From: Ottowia thiooxydans DSM 14619 | Lineage (GTDB): Bacteria > Pseudomonadota > Gammaproteobacteria > Burkholderiales > Burkholderiaceae_C | DNA length: 64,000 nt | Direction of reading: 5' to 3' | Assembly: GCF_000422885.1 (NCBI RefSeq) | Contig: NZ_KE383942.1 | Coordinates: forward strand, 127,353 to 191,352 | Shown here: piece after piece, positions 27,046-34,972 of the stretch | Position numbering within the stretch: the first letter of the stretch is position 1 | Layout: the number at the start of each line of letters is the position of its first letter | Position numbers and translations under genes: made by a program | Notes under the pieces: model-generated | The model's input: only the letters and a program-made list of their open reading frames with translations | What the model was told of the DNA's origin: nothing | Databases searched by the model: none

Positions 27046-27371
27046 GCCGGCTTCGTCTCATGGAGGATCTGGATGCAGACGATCCCATCTTGTCAGTCGT
27101 CAATTTGATCGACGTCTTCCTGGTCATCATCGCGGCGCTCCTGCTGGCTGTTGCCAATAGTACGGTCAACCCATTCAGCGCCGAATCCGTCACGGTCATC
27201 AAGAACCCCGGGAAGGAGAACATGGAAGTGATCATCAAGGATGGCCACAAGGTTGACCGCTATCGTGCCAGCGGAGAGATCGGCGAAGGCCAGGGGGCGA
27301 AGGCAGGTGTGGCCTACCGTCTCAAGGATGGCTCCATGGTCTACGTGCCGGAGCCTGGCGCGGGAGACTGA
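27042..27371 (+). CDS. DUF2149-family, ExbD-like small membrane protein
   Basis: The 109-residue product has one N-terminal transmembrane helix (residues about 19-39) and a short soluble C-terminal domain. The helix begins VVNLIDVFLVIIAALLLAV. The N-x-x-D-V-x-L-V pattern with Asp at position 24 closely mirrors ExbD/TolR, in which the equivalent Asp carries protons. DUF2149 proteins recur beside CobN-like genes. The gene is the last of a three-gene coupled operon and converges, 20 bp away, on the CoA-transferase at 27392. Confidence 0.85.
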   Translation: MSRLRLMEDLDADDPILSVVNLIDVFLVIIAALLLAVANSTVNPFSAESVTVIKNPGKENMEVIIKDGHKVDRYRASGEIGEGQGAKAGVAYRLKDGSMVYVPEPGAGD

Positions 27372-27391
27372 GAGATGCAGACGGAGACGCT

Positions 27392-28597
27392 CTACGCCGC
27401 TGGCCCCAAAGTCCCCGCTTCATGCAGCTGCCTGATTTGCTCCACGCTGTACCCCGCTTGCAGCAGGATCTCGTCCGTGTGCTGGCCGAGCAGTGGCGCG
27501 CAGGTTTCGATCGTTGGCGCTTTGTCTGGCCATTGAAAGCCTGAGACCGCCATCTGAAACTCTCCTTTTGGGGTCTGGACTTTCTGCAGCACCGCACGGT
27601 GCTCAAGTTGTGGATGCTGAATGATCTGATCGACCCGGCGGATAGCCCCGCAGGGAACATCTGCCGCTGTGAGCGTATTTTCCCAATACTCTGCGCTTTG
27701 GGTAGACATGGCGGATTCAATCAACTGTCTTAACGCCGGTTCGTGCTCCACACGCATGGACCAGTTGGCAAAGCGCGGGTCTTCCAGCGCCTCCGGGTGA
27801 CCCAGTGTGCGCATGAGATTGGTGAACTGCTTTTCCTTCATCACCGCGAGCACAATGTCGCCGTCACCGGTTTTGAATCTATTTCCTGTGGGTTTGCCAC
27901 TTACCGATTTGTTTCCAATCTGTGTGTGCTGTGTGCCGGTCATCGTCGCCTCGCACACTTGCGCAGACAAGAATGACAACGCTGAATCCAGCATGGCGAC
28001 ATCCAGAAACGCGCCTTGCCCGGTTTTCTCTCGTTCAAACAAAGCACTCGAAATGGCGAATGCACCCGTGATGCCAGCCATGAGGTCGCACGCGGCAAAC
28101 CCAATGCGCATGGGCCCTCCTGCAGGCTCTCCGTTCATGGCCATGACCCCTGACATCGCTTGGATCTTGCCGTCGAACGCCGCGGTGTATTGCTCCGGGC
28201 CGGATTGGCCAAACCCCGAGATCGCGCAATAGATCAGGCGAGGGTTCAGTTCTTTTAAAGCTTCGTAGCCTAGGCCCATGGCATCCATCACGCCGGGCCG
28301 GAAGTTCTCGCAGACTACGTCCACATCCTTGATCAAGCTGCGAATGATCGAAATGCTTTCCGGTGATCTAAGGTCTAGCGCCAGGCTGCGCTTGTTGGGG
28401 TTCATGGCCAGGAACATCGGCGACATCTTGGCTTCGGCCAACACTTTGTCTTTGGTGACCTCGCGCGTAGGGTCTCCTTCCAAGGGTTCCACCTTGATGA
28501 CTTCTGCACCGAGAACCGCGAATTGAAAGGTGGCGAAGGGGCCGGCGATGTAACGTGTGAAGTCCAGGATCTTTACTTGGCTGAATGGCAAACTCAT
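27392..28597 (-). CDS. CaiB/BaiF family class III CoA-transferase
   Basis: The 401-residue protein shows VKILDFTRYIAGPFATFQFA at the N-terminus, AEVIKVEPLEGDPTRE, VCENFRPGVMDAMGLGYEAL, and FLDVAMLDSALSF with the putative catalytic Asp. It transfers CoA between carboxylic acids. It differs from the CaiB-type protein at 6884 and is not beside a carboxylase. No partner gene shares its transcript, so the substrate is unknown. The ATG at 28597 is the family-typical start. Confidence 0.92.
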   Translation of the reverse strand: MSLPFSQVKILDFTRYIAGPFATFQFAVLGAEVIKVEPLEGDPTREVTKDKVLAEAKMSPMFLAMNPNKRSLALDLRSPESISIIRSLIKDVDVVCENFRPGVMDAMGLGYEALKELNPRLIYCAISGFGQSGPEQYTAAFDGKIQAMSGVMAMNGEPAGGPMRIGFAACDLMAGITGAFAISSALFEREKTGQGAFLDVAMLDSALSFLSAQVCEATMTGTQHTQIGNKSVSGKPTGNRFKTGDGDIVLAVMKEKQFTNLMRTLGHPEALEDPRFANWSMRVEHEPALRQLIESAMSTQSAEYWENTLTAADVPCGAIRRVDQIIQHPQLEHRAVLQKVQTPKGEFQMAVSGFQWPDKAPTIETCAPLLGQHTDEILLQAGYSVEQIRQLHEAGTLGPAA

Positions 28598-28862
28598 TTT
28601 GTCTCCGTCATATTTCTTTGGTTGATCCGCCGGCCAACATGCGGGTCGTCGAAAGCTAAAAATTAGTGTGTTTTCCTATAGGTCATTGCCGCCCATCCGA
28701 ATATGCATTAGGAGGTGTACGTTGCTAAAGATCGCTACCATCCAGTGCTTGGGAGCCTGTCGGGCGTGGATTGGCAATACCCGTTGCCCCGGCAGTTTCC
28801 CTGTCAGCCAGCCTCCTGCTATCTAAGGCTCGTCGATTTCTTCTTCTTTATCAAGCACATTC

Positions 28863-29435
28863 ATGACACGTCCTGTTCTTCATACGCTAATCTGCAGCAC
28901 TCGCCCCGGGCGCGTAGGCCCCGTGGTCGCCGAGTGGGCGCATGGTGTGGCTCAAAACCACGGTGGCTTTGATGCCAAGCTGGTCGATCTAGCTTCGTTC
29001 AACCTGCCGGTCTTCGATGAACCTGAGCACCCCCGTTTCGGCCGCTATGTCCACGAACACACCCGTGCCTGGAGCGCCAGTGTCGAGCAGGCCGATGCCT
29101 TTGTTTTTGTTCTTCCTGAATACAACTACGCACCCCCTGTCTCGCTGGTCAATGCGCTGACTTACCTGGCACGTGAGTGGAATTACAAGCCAGTGGGCTT
29201 TGTTGGCTACGCCGGTATTTCGGGGGGAATGAGGTCCGTGCAGGTCGCCAAGGGCTTGGTGAACACATTCAAGCTTGTTCCCATGTTCGAGGGTGTCTCG
29301 GTCGTGAACGTCGCGCAGCAACTTCAGGCAGAAGGTGGGCTGGCCGCCAACCCCATCAATCAGCAGTCAGCCACGACCATGCTCGATGAACTTCTGCGTT
29401 GGACCAAGGCACTTCAAACCCTTCGCGCCAAATAA
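28863..29435 (+). CDS. NADPH-dependent FMN reductase / quinone reductase family
   Basis: The 190-residue flavodoxin-fold protein carries LICSTRPGRVGPVVAEW (FMN phosphate loop), FVLPEYNYAPP and GFVGYAGISGGMRSVQVAKG, typical of the NADPH-dependent FMN reductase family that includes chromate/quinone reductases. It would reduce FMN or quinones in the cytoplasm. It is divergent from the CoA-transferase with a gap of about 265 bp and has no co-directional partner. It is only distantly related to the reductase at 19148. Confidence 0.9.
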   Translation: MTRPVLHTLICSTRPGRVGPVVAEWAHGVAQNHGGFDAKLVDLASFNLPVFDEPEHPRFGRYVHEHTRAWSASVEQADAFVFVLPEYNYAPPVSLVNALTYLAREWNYKPVGFVGYAGISGGMRSVQVAKGLVNTFKLVPMFEGVSVVNVAQQLQAEGGLAANPINQQSATTMLDELLRWTKALQTLRAK

Positions 29436-29547
29436 TGCGGGACGAGGCTGGTCTTGCAAAAGCTTAGCCGTACCCGGCTGTAGCAGGCCGCCATAAAAAC
29501 CGGGTCCCTCGCATCGGGGGTTCGCCGTTGAGCGCTGCCTTGCTCGT

Positions 29548-30027
29548 TCAGGGCGCGACGTCGCCCGGCTCCAGGCCGGCAGGGCAGGGCCCAAGGTAAC
29601 GGGCGATGATCTCCACGCGGCTGATCTTGGGTTCGCCAGGAGCCAGCGCCAAACCTGAGACCTCAATGGTGCCAGTGGTACGGTATCGGCTGTTCAGGTC
29701 CCCCGTGACGGTTCCCTTGCTGGTCATCGTGCCTTTGTTCATGCGGCATACGCTGAGATAGCTCAAGTCGTTTCCAACGCGCTTGACCTCATTGGTCTGG
29801 CACTCTGCATCGTCCTCCGCGTTTGGAGCCCCGAAAGAGTTGGCGCTGTCGTCAGCGAGGCCCACACAGACTTTCAGCGTAATAGGGGAAGGCGTTCTGT
29901 TGCCTGTAATCACCTGCTCCCAAAGGCCGGGGCGCGGGGCAGGTTTGCTGCCAGCAGGGGTGTTGGCGGAGTTAGCCGAAAAGGCGAGCACGGCGAGCAA
30001 GGAAAGAAGGGTGGCGCGTATGGGCAT
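29548..30027 (-). CDS. DUF3617-type exported protein
   Basis: The 159-residue protein starts with a signal peptide (MPIRATLLSLLAVLAFSANS). Its body fits the DUF3617 pattern: PRPGLWEQVITGN near the N-terminus, paired cysteines (KVCVGL, AECQTNEVKRVGN, LSVCRMNKGT) and a repeat of T-SKGTVTGDLNSRY beta strands. Function is unknown; such proteins are periplasmic. ATG 30027 is used because it starts the signal peptide; a longer in-frame form from 30102 is less likely. Confidence 0.8.
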   Translation of the reverse strand: MPIRATLLSLLAVLAFSANSANTPAGSKPAPRPGLWEQVITGNRTPSPITLKVCVGLADDSANSFGAPNAEDDAECQTNEVKRVGNDLSYLSVCRMNKGTMTSKGTVTGDLNSRYRTTGTIEVSGLALAPGEPKISRVEIIARYLGPCPAGLEPGDVAP

Positions 30028-30431
30028 AAAGGCGTTGTCGAATGACGGAACACGGCAAGGAGGCGAATCCCTCACCATGGCACACAGCTGTGGCATGGTC
30101 ATGACATCGTCATTTGTTCTTCGAGTAGTTCCTTAGGAGCCTCGGCAAAACCTATCGCGGATGCAGGGCGCTGGCCACGGGATGGGCTGCAAGGCGAGTT
30201 TTACAGCCAATAGCTCGTGCGATCGGCAAAAGAATCAACGCAGCAGACCGCCTGGAGGCGGTGATCTGGTGGGGCGGCCATCCGGGTCGTGAGGGGTTTG
30301 CAGAGGTTCCTCAAGGCTCAGATGAACGGATTGTTGATCAGAGCGGCCCTGAACAAGGCTATAATTTAAGTCTTAGCTAAGATCGGCACTGAAAGTAAGC
30401 TCAGCTTTCTTTTTTGCAGGTTTTTCAGCAT
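30028..30431. other. Intergenic region before tRNA-Cys
   Basis: No coding frame is convincing. A short perfect stem (ACCGCC/GGCGGT, 30247-30262) without a T-run is present. A TATAAT hexamer at 30360-30365, about 67 bp before the tRNA, is a plausible -10 element for it; no good -35 lies at 16-18 bp spacing. Confidence 0.4.
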
Positions 30432-30505
30432 GGCGCGATAGCAAAGCGGTTATGCAACGGATTGCAAATCCGTCTAGTCCGGTTCGACTCCGGATCGCGC
30501 CTCCA
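30432..30505 (+). tRNA. tRNA-Cys (GCA)
   Basis: The 74-nt cloverleaf has acceptor arms GGCGCGA and TCGCGCC, anticodon stem ACGGA/TCCGT around TTGCAAA (anticodon GCA at 30464-30466), a T-arm with GGTTCGACTCC, discriminator T and an encoded CCA end. Confidence 0.95.
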
Positions 30506-30532
30506 GATTTTTCATATAAAAATCAAACACTT

Positions 30533-30562
30533 AAACGCCTCGCATAGCCGAGGCGTTTTTGT
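30533..30562 (+). terminator. Intrinsic terminator after tRNA-Cys
   Basis: AACGCCTCG pairs with CGAGGCGTT around a short loop and is followed by a T-run (30556-30560). It lies 28 bp after the tRNA. Confidence 0.85.
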
Positions 30563-30741
30563 TTCCTGGTCTCAATCAGGGCGAAAATTGCCTCGCGGCT
30601 ACCTAAAATCAGTAGCACTGCTACTGCGAGACGGATCGTTCTGTCCGCCTACTTGAGTTGTCTGCTCGTATTGAGATCAAGGTACGAGTTCGGCTAAGCG
30701 ACTGAGCTTGGCTACCTGACGCAAGAGTCGAAAGACGCGAG

Positions 30742-31368
30742 CTATTGGCTTGATGCCTTGTGCGTCAGATGATGTTCCACAAACATCAGCCGATCCTGCC
30801 CATAAAAGAGCTCGTTCCCGATCACATAAGTAGGCGAGCCTGGTACGTCTTGTGCGATGGCCCGCTCGGTGCATTGCTGAAACTCCAGCTGCACCTGCTC
30901 AGAATGCGCCAGATCAAGCATCGCGCGGGCTGAGACACCGCAATCTTGAGCGATGGAGGCAAGTACATCTGCATTGCCGATATCCCGATCGTGCCTCCAC
31001 AGCGCAGTGAGCACTGCGAGGGAAAAACCATCTACGTCTTCACCCAAGGCTTGCGCCGCGAGCACACAGCAAGATGGCAGGAGCCTGTCGCCGCGGTGAT
31101 ACACAGGGTGCACGATCACGGGGATCTTTAGCCACTCGCTCCATCGTTTCACTTCAACTTCGAACTGATGGGCACGCCTGCGTGCGCTGCGCTCCGCAAA
31201 TGGTGTACTGCCGTAAGCGGGTACGACTTGCGACAAGTCTATAGGGAAGTGCCGCAGCTTGCGGCCTGTGCGACGAGCGAGTTCGATGATTCGCGCAGCG
31301 CCAAAATACGCATACACGGATCGTACCGAGTAGTAGCAGTCGATAGCAACTTCACTCTCTGCGAACAC
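30742..31368 (-). CDS. 2-hydroxychromene-2-carboxylate isomerase / DsbA-like family protein
   Basis: The 208-residue protein has the kappa-class GST/DsbA-like fold pattern of HCCA isomerases: IDCYYSVRSVYAYFGA at the N-terminus and GSPTYVIGNELFYGQDRL near the C-terminus. NahD-type members isomerise hydroxychromene carboxylates with glutathione in naphthalene-like pathways; many homologues have other roles. The frame begins at GTG 31368 with no clear ribosome site, and no downstream ATG fits, so the start is uncertain. No aromatic pathway genes are adjacent. Confidence 0.75.
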   Translation of the reverse strand: MFAESEVAIDCYYSVRSVYAYFGAARIIELARRTGRKLRHFPIDLSQVVPAYGSTPFAERSARRRAHQFEVEVKRWSEWLKIPVIVHPVYHRGDRLLPSCCVLAAQALGEDVDGFSLAVLTALWRHDRDIGNADVLASIAQDCGVSARAMLDLAHSEQVQLEFQQCTERAIAQDVPGSPTYVIGNELFYGQDRLMFVEHHLTHKASSQ

Positions 31369-31428
31369 GTTCTGATGTCCCTATGGCTTTATGCCGATTT
31401 GCCTTCAAAAATATAAACCGCTCATAAA

Positions 31429-31454
31429 CCGTTCGAGCTGAGCTTGTCGAAGCC
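31429..31454. repeat. Dispersed short repeat, copy A
   Basis: This 26-bp sequence contains GAGCTGAGCTTGTCGAAG. On the opposite strand it matches the copy at 38453 in the pattern CTTCGACA-GCTCAG--CGA-CGG. Such units are dispersed in many proteobacterial intergenic regions. Confidence 0.5.
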
Positions 31455-31507
31455 TTACGCGGCGCTTCGACATCAAACAGTGTCTATCGCTTTAACGCAA
31501 CTCGGTA

Positions 31508-32473
31508 TCAGTCGTTCTTCAGGCCAGCCTTGCGAATGACAGGCCCCCACTTTTCATAGTCCGTTTGCAGAATATCGGTGAACTCCTTGGGCGAACTGCC
31601 CACCGGCTCCAGCCCTTGAGAGATGAGATTGGCGCGAATGGCAGGGTCGCGCATGGCACGGGCATAGGCGCGGGAAATACGCTCCTTCTCGGCTGCAGGA
31701 GTGCCTGCACGCACCGCAACGCCTTGCCAGGAGGCGGTTGAGTACCCGGGCAGAGTGTCCGCGATAGGAGGCAGGTCTGGCGCAAATTCTTGCCGCTTGG
31801 TGCTTGAAACGCCAAGCAAGGTGAGGCGGCCAGACTCGGCATGCGGGCGCAGCGTCTGGTAGGCATCCAACATGAGGGCGACTCGTCCGGCGAGTAAGTC
31901 GGGCAGGGCGGCAGCGCCTCCCTTGTAAGGCACCACGGTGAGATCGAAGCCACCCGTCATGGACAGCAGCAATCCACCCAGGTGTGACCCGCCACCAAGG
32001 CCTGATGCGGCGATGGTCAGTTTGCCTGGGTTGGCACGTCCCCACGCCACCAATTCACCTATGGTTTTGACGGGCACAGCGGGGCCCACAGCCAGTACCA
32101 ATGGAATATTGACCAGGAGAGACACCATCTCCAGATCTTTGAAGGTGTCGTAAGACAGCTTAGAGTAGGTCCATGGGTTGAAGGCGAGCGAGGTGTAGAC
32201 CCCAATGAGTGTGCTGCCGTCAGCAGGTGCGCTCAGGCCAGACTGTATGGCCGCAATGCCAGCTGCGCCGGGCTTGTAATCGAGCACCATGGTCTGGCCC
32301 AATTCCTTTTCCACGACCGGCACGGTGGCGCGCTGCATGGTGTCGGTGATGCCACCAGGGCCAGTGGGGATGAGCACCCGCAGGTTGCGTGAGGGTGACT
32401 GGGCCGCTGCAAGACCGCCCGAGAGAGCCAAGGCGCCTAACGCTGCGGAGTGAAGAAGTTCTCGACGTTGCAT
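31508..32473 (-). CDS. Bug/TctC-family solute-binding protein
   Basis: The 321-residue exported protein begins MQRRELLHSAALGALALSGG (signal peptide, cleavage near AAA-QS). Bug-family signatures follow: LRVLIPTGPGGITDTMQR, VLDYKPGAAGI, APADGSTL, a GGSHLGGLLL loop and RLTLLGVSSTKR. It is monocistronic by layout, with no transporter membrane components nearby, so the ligand is unknown. The ATG at 32473 gives the signal peptide. Confidence 0.93.
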   Translation of the reverse strand: MQRRELLHSAALGALALSGGLAAAQSPSRNLRVLIPTGPGGITDTMQRATVPVVEKELGQTMVLDYKPGAAGIAAIQSGLSAPADGSTLIGVYTSLAFNPWTYSKLSYDTFKDLEMVSLLVNIPLVLAVGPAVPVKTIGELVAWGRANPGKLTIAASGLGGGSHLGGLLLSMTGGFDLTVVPYKGGAAALPDLLAGRVALMLDAYQTLRPHAESGRLTLLGVSSTKRQEFAPDLPPIADTLPGYSTASWQGVAVRAGTPAAEKERISRAYARAMRDPAIRANLISQGLEPVGSSPKEFTDILQTDYEKWGPVIRKAGLKND

Positions 32474-32741
32474 ATGGGCACCATTGAAGTAGGTTTTGCA
32501 GGGAATGAGTCAGCTTATCAGAGCGCAACTACCTCTACTGCATATGCTTATTCCGCTGCCCGACAGCGCTTTGTGGCCCTTCTGACCTCCAGCATTTCTG
32601 TGTCGCTTAAGCCTTCTTTCGTTCGTGTGGCGAATTTGCGGGCACATCTGACATAAAATCCCGGCCTGCCGATTCTTTTCAGCTTTCCACTTTAGGGATG
32701 GAGTCAAAAAGGATTGGTGTTTTTCGCGCATCGCGCGTTAA

Positions 32742-32826
32742 GCCCGAGTGGTGAAATCGGTAGACACAAGGGACTTAAAATCCCTCGCCGCAAGGTGTGC
32801 CGGTTCAAGTCCGGCCTCGGGCACCA
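32742..32826 (+). tRNA. tRNA-Leu (TAA)
   Basis: The 85-nt class II tRNA has acceptor arms GCCCGAG and CTCGGGC, anticodon loop CTTAAAA (anticodon TAA), a long variable arm, a T-arm with GGTTCAAGTCC and an encoded CCA end at 32824-32826. Confidence 0.95.
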
Positions 32827-32832
32827 GTTTGG

Positions 32833-32867
32833 AAACCGTTCCTGTGTGAATAGGAGCGGTTTTTTTC
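32833..32867 (+). terminator. Intrinsic terminator after tRNA-Leu
   Basis: AAACCGTTCCT pairs with AGGAGCGGTTT (one T-G pair) and runs into seven or more T residues. It lies directly behind the tRNA. Confidence 0.85.
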
Positions 32868-32908
32868 CAAATAAACCCAGCCTATGCCGCTGGTACGGGC
32901 GTGATCAC

Positions 32909-33655
32909 TCAAGGCGTTTGGACACAGTCTGCGAAGGTCGTTTGACCGCCTTCCTGAACGAACGCTGTTCGGCCTTTATTCCAGAAAACAAATGATTCCG
33001 AAGCGTTCGCATAGCGTGCGCCGCTCGCAGAAACAGCCTGTGGCAGCGTCAGCTTACGGCCATCAGACAGAGCCAAATGCACCTGCGCCGAGGGACTGTT
33101 GACGAATTCGGCTGCAATCGATTTGGACCCGGCGCAAACGAATTTCGCTTTAATGACCGCAGAAGCCTTTGGCGTGGCCGCGCCCACCTTGGCCGGCTGT
33201 TGGTCAAGGCGTGGGGTGCAGGAGCCAACAAAGTAGGCGTCTGCGGGGCAAGTCTTCCCACTGGGAAGTTTGCATGTTCCCGCTTCGCTTGGCGTGTTTG
33301 AACCGCTCGTCACGGTATACGACCCACCAGTAATCGCACAGTAGCGCGAGGCTGGCGTCACGTAGCCCGTGACTTTGATGCCTCCCGCGGGGCATTGGCC
33401 ACGCAACATGGCCCATTCCTCGCAAACCCGGTTGTCCTCAAACGTGCAAACGCCGTACTGGCCGCCCCCTGGGGTTTTTTCCATCAACGACTTCCCGCCC
33501 TGAGCTACGCAATGTTGCGATGCCGGGTTCGCAAGTTGCAAGGCTGGTGCCTGAGCGAATACACCGGTTACCCCCAAGGCTGCTCCCACCGCCAAAGAGA
33601 GCGCGATAAGCCGGCGGCGGAGAGCGAAATTGGATGATGGGTAGGGTTTGGGCAT
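32909..33655 (-). CDS. Exported DUF333-DUF333-MliC protein (candidate lysozyme inhibitor)
   Basis: The 248-residue protein has a signal peptide (LIALSLAVGAALGVTGVFA, cleavage near residue 35). Two cysteine-rich DUF333-like units follow: about 41-90 with NPASQHCVAQGGK and VCEEWAMLRGQC, and about 95-142 with TPASRYCAITGGS and CPADAYFVGSC. After an Ala/Lys linker, an MliC-like domain occupies about 170-248 (KFVCAGSKSIAAEFVN, SASGARYAN, FWNKGRTAFV, final Cys). MliC domains block c-type lysozyme, so a protective envelope role is likely. The combination of two DUF333 units with MliC is noted as unusual. It is convergent with tRNA-Leu. Confidence 0.82.
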   Translation of the reverse strand: MPKPYPSSNFALRRRLIALSLAVGAALGVTGVFAQAPALQLANPASQHCVAQGGKSLMEKTPGGGQYGVCTFEDNRVCEEWAMLRGQCPAGGIKVTGYVTPASRYCAITGGSYTVTSGSNTPSEAGTCKLPSGKTCPADAYFVGSCTPRLDQQPAKVGAATPKASAVIKAKFVCAGSKSIAAEFVNSPSAQVHLALSDGRKLTLPQAVSASGARYANASESFVFWNKGRTAFVQEGGQTTFADCVQTP

Positions 33656-34183
33656 CTTGTCGGGTAGATGGTTGGAGGCGATTGAGTGCTAGTGGCTGGA
33701 AATGCCAGTTTGTAAAAAAAAGCGAGTCGTGTCTATGGACATACAAAGCATTATTTCCGTACTTGGTCCCGCGAAGTCTGCTCATACGTAAAAATAACTA
33801 AAGTACACGCCATTCATCCACAAATCCCCCGGATTCCCTGCGTATTCAGGCGTTTAGTCACTTGAATGCCTGGGCACTCTCATTCCTGCGGCAAGCCTTG
33901 TCTTCCGAAGCTTCGAGATGCCATGGGGGCTGAAGTCGTCAGACTCATCTTGATCCGCAACGAGGTATGCTGTCAGCCATAGGACCTCTCCAAACTGTGC
34001 AAGGAGCTTGGTAAACTGCTCTTTCGTAGAGTAGAAAGCCGATGGCTACCTTCAGATGTGATGGAGTGGAAGCGTCAACTTGGAAAAGTTGGGTTCCAAT
34101 TTTGTCCCAATGATCCTCTTGGAACCCGCGTACACATTAGAGAATTCGGCCCCGGCCAGGGGCACTATCAAGAGGAACATGCC
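33656..34183. other. Intergenic region of about 530 bp
   Basis: This lies between the divergent DUF333-MliC gene and the hypothetical gene at 34184. It should contain both promoters. I see no supported coding sequence, hairpin terminator or named operator in it. Confidence 0.4.
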
Positions 34184-34810
34184 ATGAGTCATCAAGACGC
34201 ACCCTTCGAAATACACGTGCATGGCGACGTGAAGCTGCGCTCCGATGTCGACTTCGACACCCTGCAGGATGCGCTGAAACCCCTGTGGAAGTACGCTGGA
34301 GCTCGGTCGCTTGCCGATGGTTCGACCAGCCTGTACGAAGATGAGCCAGGTATTCGCTTCAATCCGCGCGAGCACTTGTTGCAGATGTGCTGGACGCTGC
34401 AAGGTGATGATGATTTTCGTCATCAGCTTGACGAGCTCTGCATGAACCTGAACGAGCTTTCAGAAGCCGGCGCGCAGATCGAAATCACTTTCTATGACGC
34501 CCAATTCGATGAAGACGACGAAAGCGCCGGCAGGGAGTCCCGAGACGATTTCGTGCTGCTCTTCGTTGGCCCCACACCAGAGGCCATCATGCAGGCGCAA
34601 CGCGACCTGCTGGTGGAAGACGTTGTAAACCTCATGGAGCGCCATTTCGATGGCGCCGAACTGGGGGGCGTCGTGGCAGAGATCGACAAGCTCTTTACCG
34701 ACCGTTTCACGGCGCTCACGAGCTCGCTCGATCTCGGCAAACCACCGCGCAGCCCGGGGGGCGGCGGGGCAGGCCATGGCGGTGGACGCAGGCCGCGGCA
34801 CCTTCATTGA
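34184..34810 (+). CDS. Conserved hypothetical acidic protein
   Basis: I do not recognise this 208-residue family with confidence. The ATG at 34184 follows AGAGGA at good spacing. The product starts with HEIHVHGDV-like strands (FEIHVHGDVKLRSDVDF), is acidic throughout (YDAQFDEDDESAGRESRDD), has a central region rich in Leu and Asp/Glu (LDELCMNLNELSEAG), and ends in a Gly/Arg/Pro-rich tail. There is no signal peptide or membrane segment, so it is probably cytoplasmic. It stands alone between a long intergenic gap and the MFS gene. Confidence 0.75.
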   Translation: MSHQDAPFEIHVHGDVKLRSDVDFDTLQDALKPLWKYAGARSLADGSTSLYEDEPGIRFNPREHLLQMCWTLQGDDDFRHQLDELCMNLNELSEAGAQIEITFYDAQFDEDDESAGRESRDDFVLLFVGPTPEAIMQAQRDLLVEDVVNLMERHFDGAELGGVVAEIDKLFTDRFTALTSSLDLGKPPRSPGGGGAGHGGGRRPRHLH

Positions 34811-34972
34811 ACGTGAACTTGCCTGAGCAGAGGCCTTGGAGCACGCGCTAAGAAGCCGCTATGGGTTCCAAGGCCACGCGCACCGCCCGGGGCTTGTGAT
34901 GCCCGAGCCGTCATTGGTTGCCGCTATGCTGTGCAGCGAGCTGGCGGCCCGTTCAGCTTGAAAGCCGATCGC

